Source: Allobaculum mucilyticum (GTDB lineage: Bacteria > Bacillota_I > Bacilli_A > Erysipelotrichales > Erysipelotrichaceae). From it: a stretch of DNA of 64,000 bases. The notes under the pieces are model-generated. The model worked only from the letters and a program-made list of their open reading frames with translations, searched no databases and had not been told where the DNA came from. Shown piece after piece: positions 1 through 16,918 of the stretch (the first letter of the stretch is position 1; the number at the start of each line of letters is the position of its first letter). Location: NCBI RefSeq assembly GCF_022701195.1, contig NZ_CP078089.1, positions 1,984,001-2,048,000 of the forward strand, written 5' to 3'. Made by a program: the position numbers and the translations under genes.

Positions 1-29
1 TTGTTATCATATAGATGCCTTTCTGGGCA

Positions 30-77
30 GGACGAAACCTTTTGAGTGGCCAACTTCAAATGGGGTTTCGTCCTTTT
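30..77 (+). terminator. Terminator-like hairpin at window start
   Basis: A 10-bp perfect stem (GGACGAAACC with GGTTTCGTCC) encloses a 24-nt loop and is followed by TTTT. It probably ends a gene lying left of the window. The loop is long and the T-run short, so it could also be the end of a mobile element. Confidence 0.45.
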
Positions 78-139
78 ACGCTTTGTTACTCCTAACTGTA
101 TTTCGTGCGGAAAGCTCTTTCAATACCCATAAGTCTCAG

Positions 140-291
140 AGAGGCGAAAACCTCAAGAAAATGGATAGGGGAGGAGGTGTCAGCTTCCAGGGGCATGGTC
201 CGAGCTATGTCTAATGCCCCCTTCAGCTGACACCTCCCCCAGCCTCACGAAGCTTTAAAGGTCGCCTTAGTCTCTTGAGGTTCGCACCTCA
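140..291. repeat. Long imperfect nested inverted repeat
   Basis: The inner arms 174-185 and 225-236 are a perfect 12-bp inverted repeat, extended by GGGGCAT at 190-196 against ATGCCCC at 214-220. Outer arms 140-158 and 273-291 pair at about 14 of 19 positions. Short direct repeats of the type ACCTCAAGAAA recur near 150, 286 and 315. The whole could fold into one large cruciform or RNA hairpin. No gene, transposase or known RNA family was recognised. A decayed element end or a structured RNA are both possible. Confidence 0.6.
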
Positions 292-818
292 GAAAACTTT
301 ATAGACTAGTGTACACCTCAAGAAATTTTAGATTGTCCTGAATTCAGCGGTAAGAGCAGGCAAATCCGTGTACGGCTTCGATCAGAAATCCGCTGGATAC
401 GTCAGAAACAGAAGGTGTATCCATACCTGGATCCAGGACAGGCCAAATGAAAAGCTGCCGGAAGAAGGGATTCCTCAGACAGCTTTCTGCCCGTATAGAT
501 CATCGTCCATCCGAAGATGGCAGGTGTGTAAATCTTCATTTCTGCAGACTGTCCCAGGAAAGGGAAATCTGCAAGTTTGTCCGAACACAGGGGATTGACC
601 CGCAGACAGATCAGACATTCTGTTCTGTTTTGCCCGACAGAACGGAATAGAAACTGAACGGTCCCATTCAGGAGATCCAGTGCGAAACCTGAGGATCGTC
701 GCTCTTCTTTCTGTTTTGCCCTCCACAAAGAAGAGCCGGCGAAATATGGTTTTTAATCAGACAGATCGAGGTCTGCCAGAAACATCAGCTGATGCTTTGT
801 GGCAGGGAAAACAAATGA
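292..818. other. Gene-free stretch, nothing recognised
   Basis: Several short overlapping open frames exist on both strands, but none has a convincing ribosome-binding site or a recognisable product. This is the region downstream of the minus-strand beta-galactosidase, and I saw no canonical terminator close to its stop codon. Confidence 0.5.
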
Positions 819-8816
<7,998 letters not shown>

Positions 8817-8974
8817 TTATCATGGTTTTACTGTCCGATTAACGCTACAGATCCATTTTTGGTCATTCGACTGTTTTCCTGATCGCCAGGAGAATCAGAG
8901 CAAAGGAGCAGAGCAGAACAAAGGATGAAGCGGTAGACAGAATAGAAGCAAAACAGAGCGTATAAAGCAGGAAA

Positions 8975-9000
8975 GGACGGATCAGTTTGCTGATCCGTCC
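8975..9000. other. Perfect 11-bp hairpin between divergent genes
   Basis: GGACGGATCAG and CTGATCCGTCC pair perfectly around a TTTG tetraloop. It lies between the divergently transcribed beta-galactosidase and ecf operon and is followed on the plus strand by GCATTTTCATT. It may terminate an unseen short transcript. No gene was recognised in 8599-9180. Confidence 0.5.
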
Positions 9001-9202
9001 GCATTTTCATTCCTTATATTTATAAGAAGCATAAAAAGAGCCGAAAACCTCAGAGGCTGCAAAGCCAGAACAGGGGAGAAGAAGCTCAGAAAACGGGACA
9101 GATCGGTCCGTATGACGGTACCTTTTTTCGAAACTGAAAAGAAATCGCTGATGCGATCTTCCTGAAACCCCTTTCTCATGCTGTGGAAAATGAGCGACTA
9201 TG

Positions 9203-9242
9203 TATAATACTGATTGACACTTTGAAAGGTAATACATATAGA
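9203..9242 (+). promoter_or_regulatory. Candidate ecf operon promoter elements
   Basis: A perfect TATAAT at 9203-9208 has no clear -35 upstream. A perfect TTGACA at 9214-9219 lies 17 nt before a TATA-like stretch that abuts the ecfA1 start. The first gives a leader of about 30 nt; the second would make the mRNA leaderless. Confidence 0.35.
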
Positions 9243-9244
9243 AA

Positions 9245-10063
9245 ATGGAAGCTGTTCATATTGAAAACCTGGAGTTCTCCTACGATGGCGAAACTCCGGT
9301 ACTCAAAGGAATTACTCTCAATATACCCAGAGGAAGCTACACGGCTGTTGTCGGTCACAACGGTTCAGGAAAGTCTACTCTGGCTAAGCTGATCATCGGC
9401 CTGCTTGAACCGGCAGCCGGAAAAATCGAAGTTCTCGGATGGCCGCTGACAGAAGCGACAGCTTCTGAAATCCGCGATCATGTCGGCATTGTTTTCCAGA
9501 ACCCGGACAACCAGTTCATCGGTTCGACGGTTGCCGATGATATCGCCTTCGGTCTGGAAAACCATTGCGTGCCGACCGAAGAAATGCAGCCGCTGATCGA
9601 AGAAAATGCCGCAAAAGTCGGCATGCTCGACTACCTCAATGCGGAACCGACCAATCTCTCAGGCGGACAGAAACAGCGCGTTGCGATTGCCGGAATTCTG
9701 GCGATGTCTCCGGACATCATTATTTTTGACGAATCGACAAGCATGCTCGATCCGCAGGGCAAAGCAAGCGTCAATGCGCAGATCCGCAAGCTGAACAAAG
9801 AAAAGAACATTACGATTCTCTCCATCACGCATGACATGGATGAAGCCGCACAGGCAGAACATGTCGTTGTCCTGGAAAAAGGAAAAGTGGTTGCTGAGGG
9901 AAAACCGGAAGAAGTATTTGAAAACGAAAAAATGATGAAAGATCTGAAACTGGATCTGCCTTTTGCCCTGAAAGCATCCAAAGCCTTTGAAAAGGCCGGT
10001 ATGGCAGTCCGTCCGGTTCTGTCTCTCGATGAACTGGTGGAGGAAGTATGCCGATTGAAATAA
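9245..10063 (+). CDS. ecfA1: ECF transporter ATPase subunit EcfA1
   Basis: A 272-aa ATPase of an energy-coupling-factor vitamin or metal importer, working as a heterodimer with EcfA2 on the inner membrane face. Walker A GHNGSGKST is at residues 37-45, the Q-loop at 85, signature LSGGQ at 138-142 and Walker B IIIFDES at 158-164 with catalytic Glu163. The final residue of the last motif is Ser rather than the more usual Pro. No good Shine-Dalgarno precedes the ATG; the nearest, AAAGG, is about 17 nt away. It overlaps ecfA2 by 16 nt, so the two are translationally coupled. Confidence 0.95.
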   Translation: MEAVHIENLEFSYDGETPVLKGITLNIPRGSYTAVVGHNGSGKSTLAKLIIGLLEPAAGKIEVLGWPLTEATASEIRDHVGIVFQNPDNQFIGSTVADDIAFGLENHCVPTEEMQPLIEENAAKVGMLDYLNAEPTNLSGGQKQRVAIAGILAMSPDIIIFDESTSMLDPQGKASVNAQIRKLNKEKNITILSITHDMDEAAQAEHVVVLEKGKVVAEGKPEEVFENEKMMKDLKLDLPFALKASKAFEKAGMAVRPVLSLDELVEEVCRLK

Positions 10064-10908
10064 AAGATCTTGTCTACGTCTATTCGCAGGGAACGCCATT
10101 TGAACACAAAGCGCTCAAAGGCGTAAACCTGACGATCCCTACAGGAAAAGTAACCGCAATTATCGGTCAGACCGGATCGGGAAAGTCCACGCTTGTCCAG
10201 CATCTCAACGGTCTGCTCCGTCCGACCCAGGGCTCGGTGGATATTGCCGGCTATCATCTCGATCCTTCGACCAGGCTGAAAGATGCCAAAGCTCTGCGCA
10301 AAAAAGTCGGTCTGGTGTTCCAGTTTCCGGAATATCAGCTTTTTGAAGAAACCATCGCCAAAGATATCGGCTTCGGTCCGAAAAACTTTGGCTATACGCC
10401 TGAGCAGATTCAGGAAGCAACGGAAAAAGTTCTTCCGCTTGTCGGGCTGGATTCTTCGTTCCTCGAACGTTCGCCATTTGAACTGTCCGGCGGTCAGAAA
10501 CGCCGCGTAGCCATAGCGGGCATTCTGGTTCAGGATCCGGAAGTTCTGGTTCTCGATGAACCAGCAGCCGGTCTTGACCCGCAGTCGGCCAGAGAAATGA
10601 TGAATCTGTTCATGTCTCTCAACCGCAAAGAAGGAAAAACGATTCTTCTGGTCAGCCACGATATGGAACATGTTCTCGAATACTGCGATGAAGTTGTCGT
10701 CATGAAAGACGGAAAAGTCTCCACGCAGATGCCTGTTCATGAATTCTTCAAGCATCCTGAACTGCTGCGTGAAATCGACATCAACCCGCCTGGAGTCGTT
10801 CTGCTCAAGGAACAGCTGCAGCAGCAGGGATTTGATATTCCTCTGGACAGCTATTCTCTTGATGAAATTGCTCAGGCTGTGAAAGCGCAGGTGAAGGCCC
10901 ATGAATAA
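10048..10908 (+). CDS. ecfA2: ECF transporter ATPase subunit EcfA2
   Basis: A 286-aa second ATPase of the ECF module. Walker A GQTGSGKST is at residues 40-48, LSGGQ at 146-150, Walker B VLVLDEP at 166-172, and a switch histidine follows in LLVSHDMEH. FQFPEYQLFEETI is typical of the EcfA2 branch. A GGAGG-type ribosome site lies inside the end of ecfA1. Its last 8 nt overlap ecfT. Confidence 0.95.
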   Translation: MPIEIKDLVYVYSQGTPFEHKALKGVNLTIPTGKVTAIIGQTGSGKSTLVQHLNGLLRPTQGSVDIAGYHLDPSTRLKDAKALRKKVGLVFQFPEYQLFEETIAKDIGFGPKNFGYTPEQIQEATEKVLPLVGLDSSFLERSPFELSGGQKRRVAIAGILVQDPEVLVLDEPAAGLDPQSAREMMNLFMSLNRKEGKTILLVSHDMEHVLEYCDEVVVMKDGKVSTQMPVHEFFKHPELLREIDINPPGVVLLKEQLQQQGFDIPLDSYSLDEIAQAVKAQVKAHE

Positions 10909-11704
10909 CATCGCTCTTGGACGCTACCTGCCGATTGATTCTGTTGTCAGCCGCATGGATCCGCGATCGAAGATCATGATCCTGCTGATTCTGATGATCG
11001 CCATCTTTATCCCGGCCGGTTTCTGGGGCTATATCCCGATTGTTCTCTTTATTATCGCGGCTCTGTATCTCTCAAAACTTAAGCTCTCCTATGCGATGCG
11101 CTCGCTCAAGCCGATGATGTGGATGATGGTGTTTCTGCTTGTCATCAACATTCTCGTTCTGCATGAAGGAACGCTTCTGGTCAGCTGGGGCTGGTTCAAA
11201 ATCTACTCAAGTGCTCTGATCCAGACCGCGTATGTCATCATCCGTCTGACGCTGATGATCATTCTGACGACGATTCTGACCGCAACGACCAAACCGCTCG
11301 ATCTGACGCTGGGCATCGAGAAACTGCTCAAGCCTTTTGAAAAGATCGGTCTGCCGGCACATGTCATTGCCATGATGATTTCCATCGCGCTCCGTTTTAT
11401 CCCGACACTGATCGAAGAAACAAACCGCATCATGAATGCTCAGGCTTCCCGCGGTATCGATATGCAGAACGGATCCTTCAAGGAAAAGATCTCAGCTGTT
11501 CTTTCGCTGATTGTTCCGCTGTTTGTTTCTGCATTTGACCGGGCAGACCAGCTCGCCAATGCCATGGAAGCCCGCGGCTATGATCCATCCAGACCAAGAA
11601 CCCGCTATAAAGTTCTGAAAATGAACTCGGTCGACTATGTTGCTATGGCACTTTCTGTTCTGGTTCTGGCCATCGATATCATCATGGCGGTTATGGGCGT
11701 CTAG
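10901..11704 (+). CDS. ecfT: ECF transporter transmembrane subunit EcfT
   Basis: A 267-aa membrane scaffold that couples EcfA1/A2 to interchangeable substrate-binding S components such as ThiT. Several hydrophobic helices occupy residues 25-125 and the C-terminal 25 residues. The cytoplasmic coupling motifs are visible as ASRGID near residue 187 and EARGYD near residue 224, the two Ala-Arg-Gly signatures that contact the ATPases. The operon order A1-A2-T-truA is standard for Bacillota. Confidence 0.95.
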   Translation: MNNIALGRYLPIDSVVSRMDPRSKIMILLILMIAIFIPAGFWGYIPIVLFIIAALYLSKLKLSYAMRSLKPMMWMMVFLLVINILVLHEGTLLVSWGWFKIYSSALIQTAYVIIRLTLMIILTTILTATTKPLDLTLGIEKLLKPFEKIGLPAHVIAMMISIALRFIPTLIEETNRIMNAQASRGIDMQNGSFKEKISAVLSLIVPLFVSAFDRADQLANAMEARGYDPSRPRTRYKVLKMNSVDYVAMALSVLVLAIDIIMAVMGV

Positions 11705-11706
11705 TC

Positions 11707-12465
11707 ATGCGCTATAAAGCAACGGTGGCTTATGACGGTCATCGCTATGCAGGTTTTCAGAAGCAGATCAACGGAACCGGGATTCAGTCGCTGATTGAAA
11801 AGGCGCTGGAGAAGATTATCAAAGAACCCGTGTCCATCACCGCCTCAGGCCGGACGGATGCCGGCGTTCATGCTCTTGGACAGGTCTTTCATTTTGACGG
11901 ACCGGAAAAGATCGGCGAGCGCGGATACTACAATGCGCTCAATACGCTTCTGCCCAAGGACATCCGCATTCTTAAAGTAGAAGCGGTCAGCAATGATTTT
12001 CACGCCCGCTTTTCTGCCCGTTCCAAACGCTATGACTATGTGATAACAACCGAACGGGACAATCCGTTTTCCTATAACTACAAGCACTTTGTCTGGCGCT
12101 CGCTCGATCTTGAGAAAATGCGCCAGGGTGCGGCTATTCTGCAGGGAACACATGATTTTACGTCGTTTTCCAATGCGCAGATTGATCCGCGCAAGCCCCG
12201 GACAAAAACGATCTATTCCATCGATGTAATTCCAGAAGGAAAAGATATCCGCATCGTTTACCGGGGCACCGGATTTCTTCGCTATCAGGTCCGCATGATG
12301 AGTGCGGTACTGATTGCAGCAGGAGAAGGCCGGATTGCACCGGATGATATCGCCAGAATGCTTGAAGCCAGAGACAAGCATGCTTGCCGATTCAACGCAC
12401 CCGCATGCGGCCTGTATCTGGTCGAGGTGGGCTACGAAGAAGTGCAGCCGGAAAAACCGGAATAA
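11707..12465 (+). CDS. truA: tRNA pseudouridine(38-40) synthase TruA
   Basis: A 252-aa enzyme that isomerises uridines 38-40 in the anticodon arm of tRNAs. The catalytic Asp51 lies in SGRTDAGVHALGQ (residues 48-59). GTHDFTSFSNAQ and the late GTGFLRYQVRMM are typical family blocks. It starts 2 nt after the ecfT stop and ends the ecf operon, as in many relatives. Confidence 0.96.
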   Translation: MRYKATVAYDGHRYAGFQKQINGTGIQSLIEKALEKIIKEPVSITASGRTDAGVHALGQVFHFDGPEKIGERGYYNALNTLLPKDIRILKVEAVSNDFHARFSARSKRYDYVITTERDNPFSYNYKHFVWRSLDLEKMRQGAAILQGTHDFTSFSNAQIDPRKPRTKTIYSIDVIPEGKDIRIVYRGTGFLRYQVRMMSAVLIAAGEGRIAPDDIARMLEARDKHACRFNAPACGLYLVEVGYEEVQPEKPE

Positions 12466-12503
12466 AGATTAGCCAGTACAGAAACATAACCAGTACAGTA
12501 CCA

Positions 12504-12546
12504 GCGCCTGAAGCCGGGAGTGATCTTCCGGAGTCAGGCGCTTTTA
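12504..12546 (+). terminator. Terminator of ecf-truA operon
   Basis: GCGCCTGA at 12504 pairs with TCAGGCGC at 12534, with an inner CCGG/CCGG pairing, followed by TTTT. It separates truA from the separately promoted rplM-rpsI unit. Confidence 0.7.
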
Positions 12547-12751
12547 GCATCTGTATCCGTCAAAGAGTACAGAAAACAGACGACAGAACAGTACCAGTCC
12601 GGCTGGATCTGAAAGACGCAGATAGTCCGAAACCTGTCGGAGTTTCTTAACTTTTTACACTCTATAACTCATGATGAAACGTCAGGGAAAAGACCAGTCG
12701 AAAACACGCATAAAAAGGTGCAGACAATTGCGTTCATACCCATGCAAATAA

Positions 12752-12780
12752 TTGACTTTCAAAGGGTGAATCGATAAGAT
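12752..12780 (+). promoter_or_regulatory. rplM-rpsI promoter
   Basis: TTGACT at 12752-12757 and TAAGAT at 12775-12780 are 17 nt apart, matching 5 of 6 bases in each box. This predicts transcription start near 12787. Confidence 0.75.
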
Positions 12781-12844
12781 ATTCCGTGGCTGTATCCAAG
12801 CCTTTGAGCCCCGGTAAGACTCATCGAAATGGAGGAAGCAAAAC
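12781..12844 (+). promoter_or_regulatory. Possible ribosomal protein leader of rplM
   Basis: A leader of about 60 nt contains the small stems GGCT/AGCC and GAG/CTC around GCCCCGG before the GGAGG at 12832. Bacillota often carry an L13 autoregulatory leader at this position. Identity is inferred from position and folding potential only. Confidence 0.35.
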
Positions 12845-13282
12845 ATGCGTCAGACAACAATGGCAAAACCTGCTGAAGTAGAACGCACCTGGTATGTAAT
12901 TGATGGCGAAGGACAGACTCTTGGTCGTCTCGCTACAACTGCTGCTCACGTTCTGCGCGGTAAACATAAACCCACATACACACCTAACGTAGACTGTGGC
13001 GATTATGTTATCATCATCAACGCCGACAAAGTCAACATGACTGGCAACAAGCTCAACACCGAGAAGTACTACAATCATTCCGGCTATTACGGAGGCATGC
13101 GTGTTCGCACTGCCAAAGAAATGAAGGAAAAATACCCTGTTGAATGGGTCCGCAGAGCTGTTCAGGGCATGCTCCCGCACACGCGTCTTGGCGACGTACA
13201 GCGCAAGCACGTTCTGGTTTATGCTGGAAACGAACATCCGCATGCAGCACAGAAACCTGTGGAACTGAAAGTGAAAGGATAG
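12845..13282 (+). CDS. rplM: 50S ribosomal protein L13
   Basis: A 145-aa large-subunit protein of the usual length. Recognisable blocks are WYVIDGEGQTLGRLAT near the N-terminus, YTPNVDCGDYVIIINADK, and the C-terminal VYAGNEHPHAAQ. A strong GGAGG lies 8 nt before ATG. It forms the near-universal rplM-rpsI pair, 11 nt upstream of rpsI. Confidence 0.98.
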   Translation: MRQTTMAKPAEVERTWYVIDGEGQTLGRLATTAAHVLRGKHKPTYTPNVDCGDYVIIINADKVNMTGNKLNTEKYYNHSGYYGGMRVRTAKEMKEKYPVEWVRRAVQGMLPHTRLGDVQRKHVLVYAGNEHPHAAQKPVELKVKG

Positions 13283-13293
13283 GAGAATAGGAA

Positions 13294-13701
13294 ATGGCTA
13301 AAAAAGAAAATTTTGTTCAGTATCTTGGTACCGGACGTCGTAAAGAAGCCGTTGCCCGTGTCTTCCTTCGTCCAAACGGAACAGGAAAAATCGTAGTCAA
13401 CGGAAAAGAGCTTAAAGAGTACATGCCATCTGAACTTCTTCAGATGGAAGTCCGTTCCCCTCTTGAACTGACTAACACACTCGACCAGTTCGATGTTATG
13501 GTCAACGTTCATGGCGGCGGATTTACTGGTCAGGCTGGAGCAATCCGTCACGGCATCACCCGCGCCCTGATGGAAGCTTCGGAAGACTACCGTCCTGCTC
13601 TGAAAGCTGCCGGCTATGTTACCCGCGATCCGCGTGCAAAAGAACGTAAGAAATACGGTCTCAAAAAAGCCCGTCGCGCTCCGCAGTTCAGCAAACGTTA
13701 A
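13294..13701 (+). CDS. rpsI: 30S ribosomal protein S9
   Basis: A 135-aa small-subunit protein. [20 protein letters not shown] at the N-terminus and the basic C-terminus ending in [11 protein letters not shown], whose last residues reach the P-site tRNA, are diagnostic. It has its own AGGAG site and is co-transcribed with rplM. Confidence 0.98.
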   Translation: MAKKENFVQYLGTGRRKEAVARVFLRPNGTGKIVVNGKELKEYMPSELLQMEVRSPLELTNTLDQFDVMVNVHGGGFTGQAGAIRHGITRALMEASEDYRPALKAAGYVTRDPRAKERKKYGLKKARRAPQFSKR

Positions 13702-13719
13702 TCAAACCATGTCTGATTT

Positions 13720-13749
13720 GCTCCGCAGAATATCTGCGGAGCTTTTTTT
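13720..13749 (+). terminator. Terminator of rplM-rpsI
   Basis: A perfect 10-bp stem GCTCCGCAGA/TCTGCGGAGC with a 3-nt loop and seven Ts: a textbook intrinsic terminator. Confidence 0.92.
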
Positions 13750-13793
13750 ATTTTCTGCGTGTTTGAGAAGATGATTTTCATGTGCTGCAGAAA

Positions 13794-13843
13794 TGAAAGC
13801 GGTCCAAAGAAAGGCTGGCTTCCGGATGGTATTCTGATATAAA
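13794..13843 (+). promoter_or_regulatory. ABC importer promoter with cre-like site
   Basis: An extended -10, TGATATAAA at 13835-13843, has no good -35. TGAAAGCGGTCCAA at 13794-13807 is an imperfect cre match where a -35-overlapping operator would lie. Catabolite control of the importer is plausible but weakly supported. Confidence 0.35.
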
Positions 13844-13890
13844 TATGTCTTCGGCTTCTTACATGAAGCTGATGCGAAAGGAAAACTACA

Positions 13891-15189
13891 GTGCGAATTG
13901 AACTTGAACACCTGACGAAAATATTTCCCGGCAGAGGACGCAGAAACCGTTCTGAAGTCACTGCAGTCAGCGATGTCACGCTGACCATTCCCGATGGCAT
14001 GCTTGTCGGACTGCTCGGTCCTTCGGGCTGCGGCAAAAGTACCGCGCTCAACATGATCAGCGGTCTGCTTGCCCCGACATCCGGCAAGATTTACTTCGGC
14101 GATAAGAACGTTACTGATCTTCCGCCGGAAGATCGCGGGGTAGGCATGGTTTTTCAGAACTATGCGCTCTATCCGCATATGACCATCGAACAGAACATCC
14201 GCTTTCCCCTTGAAAACCTCAAAGGAGACCAGAAGCTTACCGCCCAGCAGATGAAAGAACGTGTCGAAGAAGCCGCAAGAACGGTGGATATTCTCAATCT
14301 TCTTGAACGCAAGCCTTCTGAACTTTCCGGCGGCCAGCAGCAGCGCGCCGCCATTGCCAGAGCGCTTGTCAAACTGCCCAAAGTTCTGCTGCTCGATGAA
14401 CCGCTCTCTAACCTGGATGCCAGACTCCGTCTGCAGACCCGCGAAGAAATCCGCCGGATTCAGCAGCAGACCGGCATTACCACTGTCTTTGTTACCCATG
14501 ACCAGGACGAAGCAATGAGCATCTCCGACCGGATTGTTGTTATGAAAGAAGGCACCATCCAGCAGACCGAAACGCCGCAGAAAGTCTATGACGATCCGGC
14601 CAATCAGTTTGTTGCCCAGTTTCTTGGCACACCGCCAATCAACCTGTTCAAAGGACAGGTCAGAGACAGAATTCTCTATATTGCAGAGCAGCCTGTTCTG
14701 CATACCGGCGAACTCCCGGATCAGGAAGTCGTTGTCGGCGTCCGTCCGGAAGGCTTTGTCTTAAGAGAAGATGGAGCCATGAAAAACGAAATGATTCGCG
14801 AAGAGGTCAGCGGTCGGGATACGAGCATTCTTTCCCGCAACCCGGCGGCCTTCTCTCCGATTGTCCGCTCCATTCTTTCCAATAAAGAGGAACTTCTCAT
14901 TCCGGAAACTGTTGCAGCTTTTGATCTGAATCCGCGCAAAACCTTCCTGTTTTCCACAGAAGACGGAAACCGGATCCGTACGGAACTGACTGTCCCTTCA
15001 AAAGAGGAGGACAGAGAAGACAGACACGAAGGGTCAAAAGATGAACGGAAAGAAGTGCGAAAAGAAGAACGGAAAGCCGAACGTGAGTTTGCGCTGGCAC
15101 AGGAAGACATCAAAAAAGCCAGAGAGCATACCCGCGAAGCGATCCGTGCCGAAGAAAAAGCAGAAGAAGGGCAGGGGGATCAGGGATGA
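13891..15189 (+). CDS. Sugar ABC importer ATPase, UgpC/MsmK type
   Basis: A 432-aa cytoplasmic ATPase energising the two permeases encoded next. The start is GTG with AAAGGA upstream. Walker A GPSGCGKST is near residues 46-54, LSGGQQQR near 147 and LLLDEPLSNLD near 168. The C-terminal half has the MalK/UgpC-type regulatory beta domain (VVGVRPEGF onward). After about residue 370 comes an odd, highly charged tail of roughly 60 residues rich in Lys, Glu and Arg, probably helical or coiled coil, beyond the usual family end. The stop overlaps the next start as ATGA. Confidence 0.9.
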   Translation: MRIELEHLTKIFPGRGRRNRSEVTAVSDVTLTIPDGMLVGLLGPSGCGKSTALNMISGLLAPTSGKIYFGDKNVTDLPPEDRGVGMVFQNYALYPHMTIEQNIRFPLENLKGDQKLTAQQMKERVEEAARTVDILNLLERKPSELSGGQQQRAAIARALVKLPKVLLLDEPLSNLDARLRLQTREEIRRIQQQTGITTVFVTHDQDEAMSISDRIVVMKEGTIQQTETPQKVYDDPANQFVAQFLGTPPINLFKGQVRDRILYIAEQPVLHTGELPDQEVVVGVRPEGFVLREDGAMKNEMIREEVSGRDTSILSRNPAAFSPIVRSILSNKEELLIPETVAAFDLNPRKTFLFSTEDGNRIRTELTVPSKEEDREDRHEGSKDERKEVRKEERKAEREFALAQEDIKKAREHTREAIRAEEKAEEGQGDQG

Positions 15190-16079
15190 AACGGTCCGGA
15201 CTGAAAGCGTTCCTCTACCTGCTGCCGGCTCTGATTTTTCTGGCCGTCTTTCTGGTCTATCCGCTGATTGACGTACTGATCTACTCCTTTGAAGAAGGTT
15301 ACAGTTCCGCTGCACAGTCTTTTTCCGGAATTGGCTGGTACAACTTCGACTACGTTCTGCATGATCCCTATTTCACGCAGGCGCTGATCAATACCTTCAT
15401 CCTCGTTCTGATTACCGTACCGGTATCGACCGGATTTGCGCTGCTGATTGCCTTTGCGCTCACGAGGATTACAAAGCTTCGTTCGCTGTTTGAAACGGTC
15501 TTCTTTCTGCCCTATGTCACCAATACGCTGGCAGTCGGCATGGTGTTCATGGTGCTGTTCAAGACGACGCCGTATTCAGAAGGGTTCGTGAATATGCTTA
15601 TGGGCATGGTCGGACTTGGACCGGTTGATTTTATTGAAGGTCCGTACTGGGCCAAGATGTTTGTGCTCTGTTTCTATACGATCTGGATCGTTCTTCCTTT
15701 TAAGATTCTGATCCTGACCAGTGCATTAGCCAGCGTGAATCCGCAATATGCTCAGGCAGCCCGTATTGACGGTGCTTCCTCATGGCGCATCTTTACAAAA
15801 ATCACGCTGCCGCTGATCTCGCCTTCGGTCTTTTATCTCATTATCACCGGCTTTATCGGTGCGTTCAAAGCGTATTCCGATGCGGTTGCTCTGTTTGGAA
15901 CGAGCCTGAATTCGGCCGGCATGAATACGCTGGTCGGCTATGTCTTTGACATGCTTTACCGTGAGGGCGGCGGCTATCCATCCTATGCCTCTGCAGCTGC
16001 GATTCTGCTGTTTCTGATCATTCTGACCATTACAGTCATTAACCTGCTGTATTCTCGCAAGCACGTGCACTACTCGTAG
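15186..16079 (+). CDS. Sugar ABC permease, UgpA/MalF type
   Basis: A 297-aa inner-membrane permease with six predicted helices. The first is near residues 10-32. The EAA loop that docks on the ATPase reads AARIDGASSWRIFTKITLPLISP (about residues 193-215). It overlaps the ATPase gene by 4 nt and lies 14 nt before the second permease. The MalF-like N-terminus with YPLIDVLIYSF is typical of carbohydrate and glycerol-phosphate importers. Confidence 0.92.
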   Translation: MKRSGLKAFLYLLPALIFLAVFLVYPLIDVLIYSFEEGYSSAAQSFSGIGWYNFDYVLHDPYFTQALINTFILVLITVPVSTGFALLIAFALTRITKLRSLFETVFFLPYVTNTLAVGMVFMVLFKTTPYSEGFVNMLMGMVGLGPVDFIEGPYWAKMFVLCFYTIWIVLPFKILILTSALASVNPQYAQAARIDGASSWRIFTKITLPLISPSVFYLIITGFIGAFKAYSDAVALFGTSLNSAGMNTLVGYVFDMLYREGGGYPSYASAAAILLFLIILTITVINLLYSRKHVHYS

Positions 16080-16093
16080 AAAGGAGACATTTC

Positions 16094-16918
16094 ATGAAAA
16101 AACACCGTCCGTTTACCTGGCTTCTGCTGATTGTCTGGGCGCTGGCCGTTCTGTTTCCGTTCTACTGGATGCTTCTGACATCCATCAAAGGCTATGCAGC
16201 TTACAACGCGGAATACACGCCGCAGCTCTGGACGCTTCACCCTACGCTCGAAAACTATGTACTGGCGTTTACGGAAGTTGATCTGGCCCGCTATCTGCTT
16301 AACACGCTGTTCTTTACAGTGGTCACCACCGGACTGATGGTCTTTGTGTCCATTCTTGCGGCGTTCGCATTTGCCAGACTGGAATTCAAAGGCAAGAACA
16401 TTCTCTTTACTCTGTTTCTGGCGCTGATGATGATTCCCAATGAGCTGGTCATCATCACGAACTTTCAGACGATTACCGAATGGAACATGCGCAATACGAT
16501 GATCGGTCTGATCCTGCCTTCTGTAACTTCGATTTTCTATATTTATCTGCTTCGCGAAAGCTTTGCCCAGGTGCCTGATTCGCTCTACTATGCAGCGAAA
16601 ATTGACGGAACCTCTGACTGGCGCTTTCTGTGGAAGATCATGGTTCCAATCTGCAGACCGACAGTTGTTACGGTCACTATTCTGAAAGTGATCGAATGCT
16701 GGAACCTGTACATCTGGCCAAGCCTGATCACCGATGATCCAAAGTACTTTCTGGTCTCCAACGGCATCCAGCAGATCCGCGAAAGCGGATTTGGTCGGGC
16801 AAATATTCCGGCGATGATGGCTGCCGTTGTCGTGATCTCGATTCCGCTCATTGTGCTGTTCCTGGTTTACCGCAAGCAGATCATGTCGGGCGTGGCCCGG
16901 GGAGGAACCAAAGGATGA
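16094..16918 (+). CDS. Sugar ABC permease, UgpE/MalG type
   Basis: A 274-aa partner permease with six helices. The EAA loop reads AAKIDGTSDWRFLWKIMVPICRP (about residues 172-194). FPFYWMLLTSIKG near the N-terminus and the C-terminal tail ending in MSGVARGGTKG are family hallmarks. It has a good AAAGGAG 7 nt before ATG and overlaps the binding-protein gene by ATGA. Confidence 0.92.
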   Translation: MKKHRPFTWLLLIVWALAVLFPFYWMLLTSIKGYAAYNAEYTPQLWTLHPTLENYVLAFTEVDLARYLLNTLFFTVVTTGLMVFVSILAAFAFARLEFKGKNILFTLFLALMMIPNELVIITNFQTITEWNMRNTMIGLILPSVTSIFYIYLLRESFAQVPDSLYYAAKIDGTSDWRFLWKIMVPICRPTVVTVTILKVIECWNLYIWPSLITDDPKYFLVSNGIQQIRESGFGRANIPAMMAAVVVISIPLIVLFLVYRKQIMSGVARGGTKG

